From: Cyanobacterium sp. Dongsha4
Lineage (GTDB): Bacteria; Cyanobacteriota; Cyanobacteriia; Cyanobacteriales; Cyanobacteriaceae
Reading direction: 5' to 3'
NCBI RefSeq assembly: GCF_036345015.1
Contig: NZ_CP084098.1
Span: forward strand, 2,431,326-2,495,325
DNA: 64,000 bases
Positions 37,238 to 46,562 of this stretch are shown piece after piece. The notes under the pieces were generated by a model that saw nothing but the letters and a program-made list of their open reading frames with translations, did not search any database and was not told where the DNA came from. Each line of letters starts with the position of its first letter. Positions within the stretch are counted from its first letter, which is position 1. The translations under genes were made by a program, and so were the position numbers.

Positions 37238-37395
37238 GTTATACGGTTAATGGTTTAAGATTTGAAGTATTGGGGAGAAGTTCATTAATTATTAATTGTC
37301 AATTATTAATTGTCATTAATTGTCCTGCCCCTTGCTTCATTTATTTCTTAAATCTTTGCTAGAATCCCCTTAAAGATTGTGATTAATTAGAGTTT

Positions 37396-37725
37396 ATGAC
37401 AGACAACGAAAAAAAAGAGCCAATCATCCCTAGCCCCGAAGTAGAACAGGAAAAAATAACTCCCCTACGTTGCATGACAGGAAGTGCTATTTCTGGAGGT
37501 TTAGCCGTAGCGGCTTACTTATTGACCAAATCCGTAATATTGACCTATGTTAATATGCCGATTAAATTTAATAATCCCTTAGCGGCAAATATTGCTAGTA
37601 CAGTAAGAACATTAATTATGGGAGTAACTACCATGGCAACTTTTTTATTTTTAATGGTGGCAGTTGGTTTATTTGCATTGGGGGTAAAAAGATTTATTGA
37701 AGAGAAAAGAGAACCTATTAACTGA
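37396..37725 (+). CDS. DUF3082 membrane protein
   Basis: A 109-aa cyanobacterial DUF3082 protein. The charged N-terminal 24 residues precede two membrane segments (about 32-52 and 73-95) with conserved CMTGSAISGGLAVAAYLLT and GVTTMATFLFLMVAVGLFAL. Found throughout cyanobacteria and plastid lineages with no proven role. Single gene after chlI with a 158-bp spacer of period-like repeats (TTAATTGTCAATTATT). Confidence 0.88.
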   Translation: MTDNEKKEPIIPSPEVEQEKITPLRCMTGSAISGGLAVAAYLLTKSVILTYVNMPIKFNNPLAANIASTVRTLIMGVTTMATFLFLMVAVGLFALGVKRFIEEKREPIN

Positions 37726-37975
37726 GGTTTTTAACTCACATGAGTAGAGTTTGATAAAAAAATGATGTCAAGGATGTAAAAAACAGGTACGGAGTAATGA
37801 GGTTAATTTGGATACTTTCGCTATAAGAATTGATTTTTATGTTAAATAATGCTTAAAGCCTTGGTATGATAAGGTTTTTAATTACCAAAAGCAGAGTCTA
37901 GACAAGTTTCTCGTATCGAATACAGTGGTGTTGAGTTACTAATTTCTAATGCTTATGGAAAAATTTAACCACAAA

Positions 37976-37996
37976 CCTAAAACCTAAAACCTAAAA
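37976..37996. repeat. Three tandem 7-bp repeats CCTAAAA
   Basis: CCTAAAA occurs three times in a row just before the 3' end of the oxidoreductase gene. Related CCTAAAA units lie at 57356-57369. Such 7-bp short tandem repeats are a known cyanobacterial genome feature. Confidence 0.7.
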
Positions 37997-38001
37997 TCGA
38001 A

Positions 38002-39081
38002 CTAAAGACTAATAATCTCGCCGTTTAATTGCCCTAAATCTAAACAAGAATCTTGCCAAACCTTTCCATCTAAAGCCAACTGCTCAATATAACTAGCCAG
38101 ACGTAACGCTTTTAAGGCTTGTTCTCCCCCCACAGAAGGCTTATTACCTCCTCTCACGCAACTAACAAAATGCTCTAATTCTGCGTGTAAGGGTTCAATA
38201 TTGCTGGTATAAACTTTTTCAATTAAACCATCTTGACGATATAAAACTTGTCCATAATCAGTGGTATAGTTAGCTGTTGTTTGACGATGAATTAAAATCT
38301 CATTATTAAGAAAATCTGCTTCTGTTAAACTGTTTCGGCAATGAGCTACAATACGGCGGATTTTACGGTGAGTAACTTTACTAGCGGTAACAGTGGCAAC
38401 AATTCCATTGGCAAAATTAAGAGTTGCAGTAACGTAGTCTAAATACTGGGACTCAGGAGCTCGGCTTCCTGTGGCACTCAATTTGGTAACTGGAGAAGCA
38501 GCTAACTCTAAAAGTAAGTCTAAGTCATGAATCATCAAGTCTAACACCACAGATACATCGTTCGCCCTTTGAGAATATGGACTCATGCGGTGGGCTTCTA
38601 ATGCTAATAAATTTTCTGTTTTTAAAACTTTGCTTAATTCTTGGAAAGCAGGGTTAAATCTCTCAATGTGACCTACTTGTAAAATACAATTAGAGGCGGC
38701 GGCCGCATTAACTAAAGATTCAGCTTCAGCTATACTAGCGGCGATAGGTTTTTCAATAAGAACATGAACCCCTCTACTTAGACATTCTAAACCAACTTGA
38801 TGGTGAAGTCTTGTGGGGGCTGCAATACAGACTGCTTCCACATGAGGTAACAACTCTAAGTAATTTTCATAGAAATGTACTCTATATTTACTAGCAATAT
38901 CTAAGCCTCTTTCTACGTTAACATCAGCAATACCAACCAATTCTACATCCTTAAGTAAGCTCAAAACACGGGTATGATGTTGCCCCATATTTCCCACACC
39001 GATAACACCTATTTTTAAAGGTTTATTATAGTAATTTTTCTGTATGGGCAAATTATCCGTTGATAATCTTTGATTTTTCAT
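38002..39081 (-). CDS. Gfo/Idh/MocA-family oxidoreductase
   Basis: 359 aa. N-terminal Rossmann domain with GVIGVGNMGQHHTRV (about residues 24-38), IADVN, CIAAPTRLHHQ and the family EKP motif in VLIEKPIAAS. The C-terminal domain has VLDLMIHDLDLLL, containing the likely catalytic His. This class oxidises or reduces sugars or their nucleotide forms with NAD(P). The long basic N-terminal lead (about 20 residues) is less conserved. There are no sugar-nucleotide genes adjacent, so substrate and pathway (UDP-sugar or inositol type) are unknown. Confidence 0.85.
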   Translation of the reverse strand: MKNQRLSTDNLPIQKNYYNKPLKIGVIGVGNMGQHHTRVLSLLKDVELVGIADVNVERGLDIASKYRVHFYENYLELLPHVEAVCIAAPTRLHHQVGLECLSRGVHVLIEKPIAASIAEAESLVNAAAASNCILQVGHIERFNPAFQELSKVLKTENLLALEAHRMSPYSQRANDVSVVLDLMIHDLDLLLELAASPVTKLSATGSRAPESQYLDYVTATLNFANGIVATVTASKVTHRKIRRIVAHCRNSLTEADFLNNEILIHRQTTANYTTDYGQVLYRQDGLIEKVYTSNIEPLHAELEHFVSCVRGGNKPSVGGEQALKALRLASYIEQLALDGKVWQDSCLDLGQLNGEIISL

Positions 39082-39254
39082 TTATTTGACACTCCTCGAC
39101 ACAATAATATTTTAATTTTCTTGTCTAATAGATATATTTACTTAATTAACTCAGATACTATCATAGTTATCAAATTTGTGCTGATTTTTTTTCTATTTTG
39201 TTCATGAGTGTATTTTAACCTAACAAAATTTTGATAAATCATCAATACATTTCA

Positions 39255-40685
39255 TTAAATTAGAGCTTGTAAAAGGGCTTGAAATTTGAGTTTTATTTCT
39301 GTTAATTCTTGCTCTGGTTTTGAGCCTATAACAATCCCTGCACCAGCATACAAACGGGCATAATTTTCTTTAATTAAAGCGGATCTAATTCCCACTATAA
39401 ATTCACAATTTCCCTGTAAATCTAACCAGCCAATAGGGGCGGCATAAAGAGAGCGATCGAATTTTTCTGATACTTCTATTTCTTGACAGGCTACCTCAAT
39501 TGGTACTCCAGCAACGGCAGGGGTAGGATGCAATTGTTTAACAATTTCTAAGGGGTTTATTTCCTCTTTTATTTCTGCATAAATTGGGGTCCATAAATGT
39601 TGAATATTTGATAATTTTAATAGTTGTAAAGATGCTTTTTTTGGTTGTAAGCCCATAGCAGATAGTTGATTAAAAATAAAGTTACTTACGGCTTGATGTT
39701 CCCTTTTTTCTTTTTCACTATCGAGTAAATTATTCCCAATTAAAAAATCCTCATCTTCACTCTTTCCCCTTGGTGCAGAACCTGCTAAGGCATCACTGAC
39801 AAGTTGATTATCTTTGATAGAAAGCAGTCTTTCTGGACTAGCACCAATAAAATATTCTTGGTCTTCATTACCAATGGAAAAAATATAACAATCAGGATGA
39901 TTATTTCTTAAATTTTCTAGGGATTTTATAATGTTGAATTTATTTTCTGTTTTGATTTCTAAAGCATGAGCAACTACAATTTTAGTTAATTTTTCTGATT
40001 TAATCGCTTCTAAGCCTTTGTTTACTTTATCTATAAATCCTTGATATTTAGCATTTTCCAAATGAGAGTTTATTTTATTTTCTTGAGAATAATTAACCTT
40101 ATAGTTTAATTCTATTTTTTCACTAAAGTTATCTTTTAGATAATTAAGAATTTCTTTCTTATTTTGATTGTAAGTATTAATAGTTACTGAATATTTATTG
40201 TCTTTTTTTATTAATTGAATAAATGGTAAAAAAATGGTAGCTAAAGGAAAGGATTTATTATCAAGATTATAGGCTTGTTCAAAAAAGCGAAAATAAGTAA
40301 AAAAATGAGGCTGATAATTATCTTGATCTTCATTTAAAATGTGGATTAACTTTTGATTATAATTAATAAATTCTTGGCACTTTTGAAAACGATCAATATC
40401 CTTATTTTGATGACAAATAGTTTTATCTATGTTTAAACTTTTAATTGCTCCTATGGCTGCGATCGCTTCTTTTTTGCGTTGATTTTGCCAATAAAAAATA
40501 GGTTGTTTATCTGTTTGTAAAACTGAAATAAAAACTAGAGGGTCTATGGGTTCTACTTCACAAGAAATAGAAAAAATAGGCGATGGGGATGAATTATTTT
40601 TAATATTAAAATTAGAGGAAAAAATTAATTTTTTAAGCTCCTGAATATAGTCTAAAACAGAAAGATGATTAGGAATAATTGCCAT
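39255..40685 (-). CDS. menF: Isochorismate synthase
   Basis: Converts chorismate to isochorismate, first step to phylloquinone (vitamin K1), the A1 electron acceptor of photosystem I. 476 aa, chorismate-binding family. The C-terminal catalytic part shows KIVVAHALEI, YFIGASPERLLS, LAGSAPRGKSEDED, LHPTPAVAGVP, DRSLYAAPIGWLDLQGNCEF and RLYAGAGIVIGSKPEQELTE. The N-terminal 200 residues are variable. Divergent from menA with a 221-bp shared promoter region, a meaningful pairing. Confidence 0.93.
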   Translation of the reverse strand: MAIIPNHLSVLDYIQELKKLIFSSNFNIKNNSSPSPIFSISCEVEPIDPLVFISVLQTDKQPIFYWQNQRKKEAIAAIGAIKSLNIDKTICHQNKDIDRFQKCQEFINYNQKLIHILNEDQDNYQPHFFTYFRFFEQAYNLDNKSFPLATIFLPFIQLIKKDNKYSVTINTYNQNKKEILNYLKDNFSEKIELNYKVNYSQENKINSHLENAKYQGFIDKVNKGLEAIKSEKLTKIVVAHALEIKTENKFNIIKSLENLRNNHPDCYIFSIGNEDQEYFIGASPERLLSIKDNQLVSDALAGSAPRGKSEDEDFLIGNNLLDSEKEKREHQAVSNFIFNQLSAMGLQPKKASLQLLKLSNIQHLWTPIYAEIKEEINPLEIVKQLHPTPAVAGVPIEVACQEIEVSEKFDRSLYAAPIGWLDLQGNCEFIVGIRSALIKENYARLYAGAGIVIGSKPEQELTEIKLKFQALLQALI

Positions 40686-40906
40686 AGAACTAAGGTTATT
40701 AATAAAACAAAAATTAAAATCAAGTTTTCAATATGAGTGCCTCTATAGAAATAGTAACGAAGATTAGTATTTAATGTTAGAGAAAAGGAATAAGTAATAG
40801 ACAATGAATAAAAAGCTCAAGAAATGATTAATTAACCTATTGAGTTTCTATGTGAGTACGGCAATATCTCAGTATAATAGTTGGGAAATTGATTTAATCA
40901 CTAACT

Positions 40907-41836
40907 ATGAGCGTAGCAGAAGAAAAAATAAAGCCCATTGTTGAGGAAGTACCGAGTAAAAGTAAATTATGGTATGCGGCGATTAAACCACCTATGTACA
41001 CTGTGGCAGTGATACCGATATGTTTTGGGACTGCTTTGGCATATGGAGAAACGGGAGTCTTTAACCCTTTAATTTTTGTTACTTTTCTTTTCTCTGCTAT
41101 CTTAATCATTGCTTGGTTAAATCTCAGTAACGATTTTTTCGACTCTTACACGGGAATAGATATAAATAAAGCTCATTCTGTTGTCAATTTAACAGGAAAT
41201 GCTTCCCTTATCTTCTGGATTAGCAACATCTGTCTTGCTTTAGGTTTAATGGGAATTGTCATGATTAATCTTTGGCTTGGAGATTGGACTGTAATGGGTT
41301 TAATTTTCGCTTGTTGTTTTTTAGGCTATACTTATCAAGGACCTCCTTTTCGCTTCGGTTATTTAGGTTTAGGGGAAATTATTTGTTTTATTACTTTTGG
41401 TCCAATGGCGATCGCATCTGCTTATTATAGTCAAGCTCAGGATTTTTCTGTTAGTAGTTTATGGGCTTCTGTACTAATTGGCATTTCTACCTCGATTATT
41501 TTATTTTGCTCTCATTTTCATCAGGTGGAAGACGACATTAAAGCGGGGAAAAAATCGCCCATCGTGCGTTTAGGTACTGCTAATGGTGCAAAAGTATTAA
41601 CAACTTCTACTTTGGTCTTTTATGGCTTATGTGTTTTATTTACTTTACTTCATTTATTACCCTATAGCAGTTTAATTGTTTTTCTTTCATTACCTCCTGC
41701 CATAAAAATGATTAATCATGTGAATGAAAATCACGATCGCCCTTCCCTAGTACAAAATAGTAAATTTATTGCGGTTAAATATCACTTTTTCAGTGGTTTA
41801 TTGTTATCCGTATCTTTAATACTTAATAATAGATGA
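40907..41836 (+). CDS. menA: 2-carboxy-1,4-naphthoquinone phytyltransferase
   Basis: Membrane prenyltransferase of the UbiA family that attaches the phytyl chain in phylloquinone synthesis. 309 aa with about eight helices. The first Asp-rich site reads LSNDFFDSYTGID, the second HQVEDDIKAGKKSPIVRLG. The N-terminus (WYAAIKPPMYTVAVIPI) matches MenA rather than other UbiA members. Divergent from menF. With psaA and psaB 5 kb away, the product feeds photosystem I directly. Confidence 0.95.
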   Translation: MSVAEEKIKPIVEEVPSKSKLWYAAIKPPMYTVAVIPICFGTALAYGETGVFNPLIFVTFLFSAILIIAWLNLSNDFFDSYTGIDINKAHSVVNLTGNASLIFWISNICLALGLMGIVMINLWLGDWTVMGLIFACCFLGYTYQGPPFRFGYLGLGEIICFITFGPMAIASAYYSQAQDFSVSSLWASVLIGISTSIILFCSHFHQVEDDIKAGKKSPIVRLGTANGAKVLTTSTLVFYGLCVLFTLLHLLPYSSLIVFLSLPPAIKMINHVNENHDRPSLVQNSKFIAVKYHFFSGLLLSVSLILNNR

Positions 41837-41957
41837 TGATTAATTAGGAATTAGTGGTTAGTAATTAAATGACTTATCACCATTGAATATTCACTCTTTC
41901 CTTTCTCCTCCTTCTTTTCCTCAAATTATAAAGAACTATATATAAAATTAAACTATT

Positions 41958-42932
41958 ATGGCAAAAACAGCACAAAAAAGAACTTTTTTACTAGAATTTG
42001 AAAAACCCTTAGTAGAACTACAAGCGAGAATCGATCAAATTAGGGAATTAGGAGAAGAAAAACAATTAGACGTATCAGGACAATTACAAGAATTAGAAGG
42101 CAAAGTCGAACAACTACGGCAGGAAATTTTTAGTACCTTAACTCCAGCTCAAAAACTACAAATTGCTCGTCATCCTCGTCGCCCCTCAACTCTCGATTAT
42201 GTACAGGCTATGTGCGATGAATGGTTAGAACTTCATGGCGATCGCAGAGGTTCAGATGATCTAGCTCTCATTGGTGGTATTGCTCGTTTAGACGGTAGAG
42301 CCGTTGTAATTATTGGTCATCAAAAAGGTAGAGACACAAAAGATAATGTTGCCCGTAATTTTGGTATGGCATCCCCCGGAGGTTATCGCAAGGCGATGCG
42401 TTTAATGGAACACGCTAACCGTTTTTCTATGCCTATCATTACTTTTATTGATACCCCCGGTGCTTATGCAGGAGTGGAAGCAGAAAAATTAGGACAAGGA
42501 GAAGCGATCGCCTATAATTTAAGAGAAATGTTTAGTCTGGAAGTTCCCATTATCAGTACTGTTATTGGAGAAGGAGGTTCAGGGGGTGCATTAGGTATTG
42601 GAGTTGCGGAAAAATTGATGATGTTTGAACACTCTGTCTATACCGTTGCTAGTCCCGAAGCCTGTGCGGCCATTTTGTGGAAGGATGCGAAAAAATCGGA
42701 ACAAGCCGCCCAAGCCCTAAAAATTACAGCCTATGATTTGAAAGACTTAGGTATCATTGATCAAATATTACCAGAACCCCCTGGGTGTGCTCATTCTGAC
42801 CCCCTTGCTACCGCAGAAATTCTTAAACAAGCTATTTTAGAAAACTTAGAATATTTATCTCAATTACCCACAGATAAATTAAAAGAATTACGCTATCAAA
42901 AATTCCGTAATATTGGAGTTTTTATTGAATAA
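41958..42932 (+). CDS. accA: Acetyl-CoA carboxylase carboxyltransferase alpha subunit
   Basis: Transfers carboxyl from biotin to acetyl-CoA with AccD, making malonyl-CoA for fatty acids. 324 aa, normal length. Signatures are [85 protein letters not shown] and [12 protein letters not shown]. The beta subunit is not nearby, as usual in cyanobacteria. 121 bp after menA, separate transcription likely. Confidence 0.97.
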   Translation: MAKTAQKRTFLLEFEKPLVELQARIDQIRELGEEKQLDVSGQLQELEGKVEQLRQEIFSTLTPAQKLQIARHPRRPSTLDYVQAMCDEWLELHGDRRGSDDLALIGGIARLDGRAVVIIGHQKGRDTKDNVARNFGMASPGGYRKAMRLMEHANRFSMPIITFIDTPGAYAGVEAEKLGQGEAIAYNLREMFSLEVPIISTVIGEGGSGGALGIGVAEKLMMFEHSVYTVASPEACAAILWKDAKKSEQAAQALKITAYDLKDLGIIDQILPEPPGCAHSDPLATAEILKQAILENLEYLSQLPTDKLKELRYQKFRNIGVFIE

Positions 42933-43103
42933 ATCTCAGCTTAGTATAAAATTACCAAATAAGCAGGGCGTTTTCATTCTCAAAAATGTCAATTACTAAA
43001 GCTAATATTCAATGGCATCGTTTGACAGGAGGTTTAGTAAAGGCAGAGTCAATTTAAAAAACATAAAACCGTCAAACCTGCTCCGTAGCTCATATTCTCC
43101 TGT

Positions 43104-43832
43104 CTAGTAACAATTATCCTGATAAAGATTAATATACTCCATAGCTTGAGATACAGCAGAAGAACGTAAATTTCTTGTTTCTGTGGGAAAAATTCTTAAT
43201 ACGGATTGGGGGGTAAGATAAATGGCACACCATGAGACATCAAAGTAAAGTTGTGCTTCTACTAAAGATTTGATGAAATGCACGGTAAAGTCTTCGGGCA
43301 TAGCAAAGGCCGCTTGAGACAATAAATCAAGGGGTGTTGCAGAAAAAAGATTATTATTACTGTTGATATCTAGGGGGGAAAGATTGAAATAGTCATCCAT
43401 AGCTAATAAGTAGCCTAAAACGAATTTATCTTTCGGTGTTAAGTCGGTTAAAACGAGATTGTTAACAGCAACTCCTCTCTTTTTGGCTAAGGCTTGAAGA
43501 AAAATATAACCATTATTTTGTCCGTCAATATTCCAACCTAGTTTATTGATAACGGCGGCTTTTTCGTCTAGGGGAGCATTACTGAGTAGAAATCTTAGGG
43601 CTTCTCCTTGTAAGGGTTTTTTCTCTTGAATGGTATCAATTACGGTTAAATCTTGATAGGCACTGGCTAAATCCGTTGAGGTTAGAGGGCTGTCTGCTTT
43701 TGCTATGGGAGTTTGTAAAAGAAAAGCTGTAATTTGTAATATACTACTTAATACGATCGCATAGCGCCACTTCGTTAACACACCTAAGGCAGATTGTTGA
43801 AGTAATAGTTGTTTTAAGATTGTTTTCATCAT
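43104..43832 (-). CDS. Unknown exported protein behind a CCB-like gene
   Basis: Not recognised. 242 aa; residues about 24-46 form a hydrophobic signal or anchor ending IAKA, preceded by a basic lead. The mature part is mainly helical (LSNAPLDEKAAVINKLGWNI, then FLQALAKKRG) with two late cysteines, WCAIYL and the final NCY. It starts 3 bp after the stop of the CCB-like gene (43836-44357), so translation is probably coupled and the two likely act together at a membrane. No family name can be given. Confidence 0.7.
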   Translation of the reverse strand: MMKTILKQLLLQQSALGVLTKWRYAIVLSSILQITAFLLQTPIAKADSPLTSTDLASAYQDLTVIDTIQEKKPLQGEALRFLLSNAPLDEKAAVINKLGWNIDGQNNGYIFLQALAKKRGVAVNNLVLTDLTPKDKFVLGYLLAMDDYFNLSPLDINSNNNLFSATPLDLLSQAAFAMPEDFTVHFIKSLVEAQLYFDVSWCAIYLTPQSVLRIFPTETRNLRSSAVSQAMEYINLYQDNCY

Positions 43833-43835
43833 TGA

Positions 43836-44357
43836 TTAATCATCCTGCACAGTATAAGAGAAAGGAAAAGAGCTTTGTAACTCAATTAATTCATCTCGGT
43901 GAGCCTGAATGGTAATGATTGTATCCTTGGAATTTTCTGGTTTGGCATCTAAACGAAAAGCTACTTCCTCTACTCGACTAGCACCACGCCAATAAAACCA
44001 ACCTGCAAGGGGAGCAAAAATTACTAAACCCACAAAATAGATGTATTCTATCTTAAATAACATTGATAAGACTAAAGCAAAACAGAATAAGCCACAACCG
44101 GCTAAAAAACTAAGAAAACTAGCAAGGAAGATACTAGGAGAAACAAAGCCTTCTAGGGTTACTTTATTTTTGTCTGGATCAATGGCTTTTACCTGATAAG
44201 ATCTTTGTAGAAAATAATTGCGTAAATAACTAAGAATATTATCCTCGTTATCTTGACAAGCTAAGGTTACAATTTCGGTACGGTCTTTGATACTGCCTCT
44301 AATGAAAAAGAATAAACCTATCATCAACAGTATAGTTAAGAGTAGAGTAGAAGTCAT
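43836..44357 (-). CDS. CCB2/CCB4-like cofactor assembly of complex C subunit B protein
   Basis: 173 aa with a membrane helix at the N-terminus (about 3-20, ending FFIRGSIKDRTE) and two more at about 75-120, then a soluble tail. The arrangement and motifs (VKAIDPDKNKVTLEGFVSPS, LAGWFYWRGASRVEEV) match cyanobacterial homologues of CCB2/CCB4, which in chloroplasts attach heme c_i to cytochrome b6. The role in cyanobacteria is inferred by homology. It lies 80 bp behind rnhB and 3 bp before the unknown exported-protein gene, all on the minus strand. Confidence 0.75.
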   Translation of the reverse strand: MTSTLLLTILLMIGLFFFIRGSIKDRTEIVTLACQDNEDNILSYLRNYFLQRSYQVKAIDPDKNKVTLEGFVSPSIFLASFLSFLAGCGLFCFALVLSMLFKIEYIYFVGLVIFAPLAGWFYWRGASRVEEVAFRLDAKPENSKDTIITIQAHRDELIELQSSFPFSYTVQDD

Positions 44358-44437
44358 TTTTCTTTCTTAATTTGCTTAATTTTGTGTCGTTTAATCAGTA
44401 TATTTAATTCTCTCACAGTTTTTTATCTTTCATTCTT

Positions 44438-45070
44438 TCACTGACCACAATTAAAAGATTTACGATGTAAGGGAGTTAACCCATAAAGTGCGATCGCATC
44501 TCGGTGTTTTTTTGTACCATAGCCTTTATTATTTTTTAAGTCATAGTTGGGGTATCGTTGATCATATTCGAGCATCTTTTCATCTCGCCATACCTTCGCT
44601 AAAATACTAGCAGAAGCAATAAGAGGCGATCGCATATCCCCTTTAACTAAAGATATTTGAGGAAAAGCTAAATTAGGTAAAGTAAACTTACCATCAACTA
44701 AACAAAGATAAGGAGAAATAGACAAATTAAGAATTGCTTTCGTCATAGCCAGTAGAGAAGCCTGAAAAATGTTAATCTGATCAATAGTAATATTATCTAC
44801 TTCCACAACAGAATAACAATCAACCACCGTTTTTATCGGATTGATTAAACTTTGTCTTTTTCTTGCTGTTAACTTTTTGCTATCATTTACCCCAATATCC
44901 TTCAATAAATGTATTTTCTTCAAAGGCATTGCCACCGCCGCCGCTACCACTCCCCCAAATAAACAACCCCTCCCCACTTCATCAACTCCCACAATTAAAG
45001 AATCAGAATTAGACTTTAACAAAGAATAATGGAAACTAGATTCTAAAAAATTGATTTTATGTTGTTTCAT
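44438..45070 (-). CDS. rnhB: Ribonuclease HII
   Basis: Removes ribonucleotides from RNA/DNA hybrids. 210 aa. Acidic catalytic residues are visible: Asp30 and Glu31 in GVDEVGRGCLFGG, Asp126 in CLVDGKFTLPN, and Asp163 in ILAKVWRDEKM. VNDSKKLTARKR and YDLKNNKGYGTKKHRDAI are also family signatures. First gene of the minus-strand trio rnhB, CCB-like and exported protein, with 80 bp before the second. Confidence 0.95.
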   Translation of the reverse strand: MKQHKINFLESSFHYSLLKSNSDSLIVGVDEVGRGCLFGGVVAAAVAMPLKKIHLLKDIGVNDSKKLTARKRQSLINPIKTVVDCYSVVEVDNITIDQINIFQASLLAMTKAILNLSISPYLCLVDGKFTLPNLAFPQISLVKGDMRSPLIASASILAKVWRDEKMLEYDQRYPNYDLKNNKGYGTKKHRDAIALYGLTPLHRKSFNCGQ

Positions 45071-45262
45071 AACTCTTGATGATAATTTAGTAATCCAAAC
45101 TGTAAGTTAACCAAGCCACAATGTAAGAAAAGAATATAACTTTTCTGGAGAAATTAGAGAAAAATAAGCAAAAAAAAATTAAAATGAGACACGAGTTGTA
45201 ATTTAATATCACTTAAGTTGATCTCAAAAAAATATTATTAGTTGTTTTATTACTCACCGATT

Positions 45263-46333
45263 ATGACAAATAAAAATGATTCCTCTCCCACCCCTATATA
45301 TTATGTTTCACCCACAGGGAAAGTTCACGCCCAAACCTGTCGCTATTGTCAACCAGATAAAGACGGCTGGAAAACTATCGACTCTCTACAAACTGCACTA
45401 GAACATAAATATCAACTTTGTCGTCTTTGTTGTCCTTCAGAAGAAGAAATCGTTAAACTTCAGGTAAAATCAGACTCTCAAGATAAATCTACTGAGGGGA
45501 ATCCCACAACCCAAGTTTCCCCAGACAAAAATCAGGAAACATCAGAAACAGTCTCCCAATCCTCTCAAGATAAAACAAAAGATAAGGCTAAAAATCAATC
45601 AACTACAAATAAAGAGGAAAATCAACCAGTAAGTAGTAAAGAAAAGAAAAATAAAACTAATTCCCCATCGGAAAAAAATCAAAAAGACAAGCCCCCAGTA
45701 GAAAAAAAACGTTATAAAATATTAGCAGGAAATGGTTGTCATCAGGCGATCGCAGAAATTCGTGGGATGTTAATACCCCCCAGTGAAGGAGAAAAATGTT
45801 TCCACTTAATTCTTCCCGATGGAACACAATTAGAAGCTACATTTAAAAATAGTCGTATTCTTTGGTTAGCCCACAATAAACCAGAATTATTAGGCGATCA
45901 CTGGTTTAGAGGTTATCCTAAAATGAAGGATAATAAATTAGTCAGTTTACAAATTATTGCTTGGGATGGCACAATGCCCACTAATCCCAGAGGGGAAGAA
46001 TCTTGGGAATTTACAGGAGTTTGGACATTACAGAAAAATATTACTGTCCAGCGCTCTATGATGTTAGAAGATGTGCGAAAAATAGCCAAAGAAACAGGGT
46101 TTATCAAAAAGTTTAAATATACCTTTATTAATTCTTTTGATTGGGTAAAAAATAAAAAATTATGGGCAGGATACGTTTATAAAGTTTTATGCAAAAGAAA
46201 AGGAGATGTATTAGAAATTAAAAAAGTAATACCCTATGCTTGTCCAAGAGTAAAACCTGTACCAAAAACCAACAATTTTAAAGGGAAAAAACCATTTAAT
46301 AAGAGTGTGAAACCTTCATTCCAAAATAAATAA
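45263..46333 (+). CDS. Zinc-ribbon-like protein with long low-complexity linker
   Basis: Not recognised as a named family. ATG 45263 is preferred to TTG 45242, giving 356 aa. Residues 11-57 carry two Cys pairs, Cys26-x2-Cys29 and Cys53-x2-Cys56, in the pattern YYVSPTGKVHAQTCRYCQ, then TALEHKYQLCRLCCP. This resembles Ada/excalibur-like small zinc sites. Residues about 60-155 are a Lys/Ser/Thr/Gln-rich disordered linker. Residues about 156-330 are a folded domain (ILPDGTQLEATF, LGDHWFRGYPKM, WEFTGVWTLQ). The tail is very basic (Lys/Asn), suggesting nucleic-acid contact. Cytosolic; function unknown. Confidence 0.7.
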   Translation: MTNKNDSSPTPIYYVSPTGKVHAQTCRYCQPDKDGWKTIDSLQTALEHKYQLCRLCCPSEEEIVKLQVKSDSQDKSTEGNPTTQVSPDKNQETSETVSQSSQDKTKDKAKNQSTTNKEENQPVSSKEKKNKTNSPSEKNQKDKPPVEKKRYKILAGNGCHQAIAEIRGMLIPPSEGEKCFHLILPDGTQLEATFKNSRILWLAHNKPELLGDHWFRGYPKMKDNKLVSLQIIAWDGTMPTNPRGEESWEFTGVWTLQKNITVQRSMMLEDVRKIAKETGFIKKFKYTFINSFDWVKNKKLWAGYVYKVLCKRKGDVLEIKKVIPYACPRVKPVPKTNNFKGKKPFNKSVKPSFQNK

Positions 46334-46431
46334 TTATTAGAATAGAGGTGTCGGGGTGTTGGCTTATTAGAGTGCTAGGGTTTCTTTTAAGGGGAGATAC
46401 AGAGGGGTTTGCCCTTTTCGCCCTCACTCAT

Positions 46432-46462
46432 AGATGAAAATTTATCCCGAACTTAGGTTAAT
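46432..46462. repeat. Dispersed repeat, right-end copy
   Basis: TTTATCCCGAACTTAGGTTA matches the right end at 17951-17970 with one change. The upstream 46345-46430 contains GTGTCGGGGTGTTGG and GTGCTAGGG tracts like the interior of other copies. It lies in the 229-bp gap before the ABC exporter. Confidence 0.65.
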
Positions 46463-46562
46463 TATCCACTATTCCTTATTTAAGTTAGTATAGCTTTTCT
46501 ATTTCTAAAGTCTTCATGATATTCTCTCAAGAGAAAAATTCAAACCAACAAGAATAAATTAT

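Noticed and set aside
39085-39105. CACTCCTCGACAC resembling the Yfr1 small RNA core
   Set aside because: The Yfr1 core ACTCCTCACAC is interrupted by an extra G and no flanking hairpins or terminator are seen.
42986-43057. 23-codon frame MSITKANIQWHRL in the accA downstream spacer
   Set aside because: Looks protein-like, but has no ribosome site and is very short; possibly a gene fragment, not enough to call.
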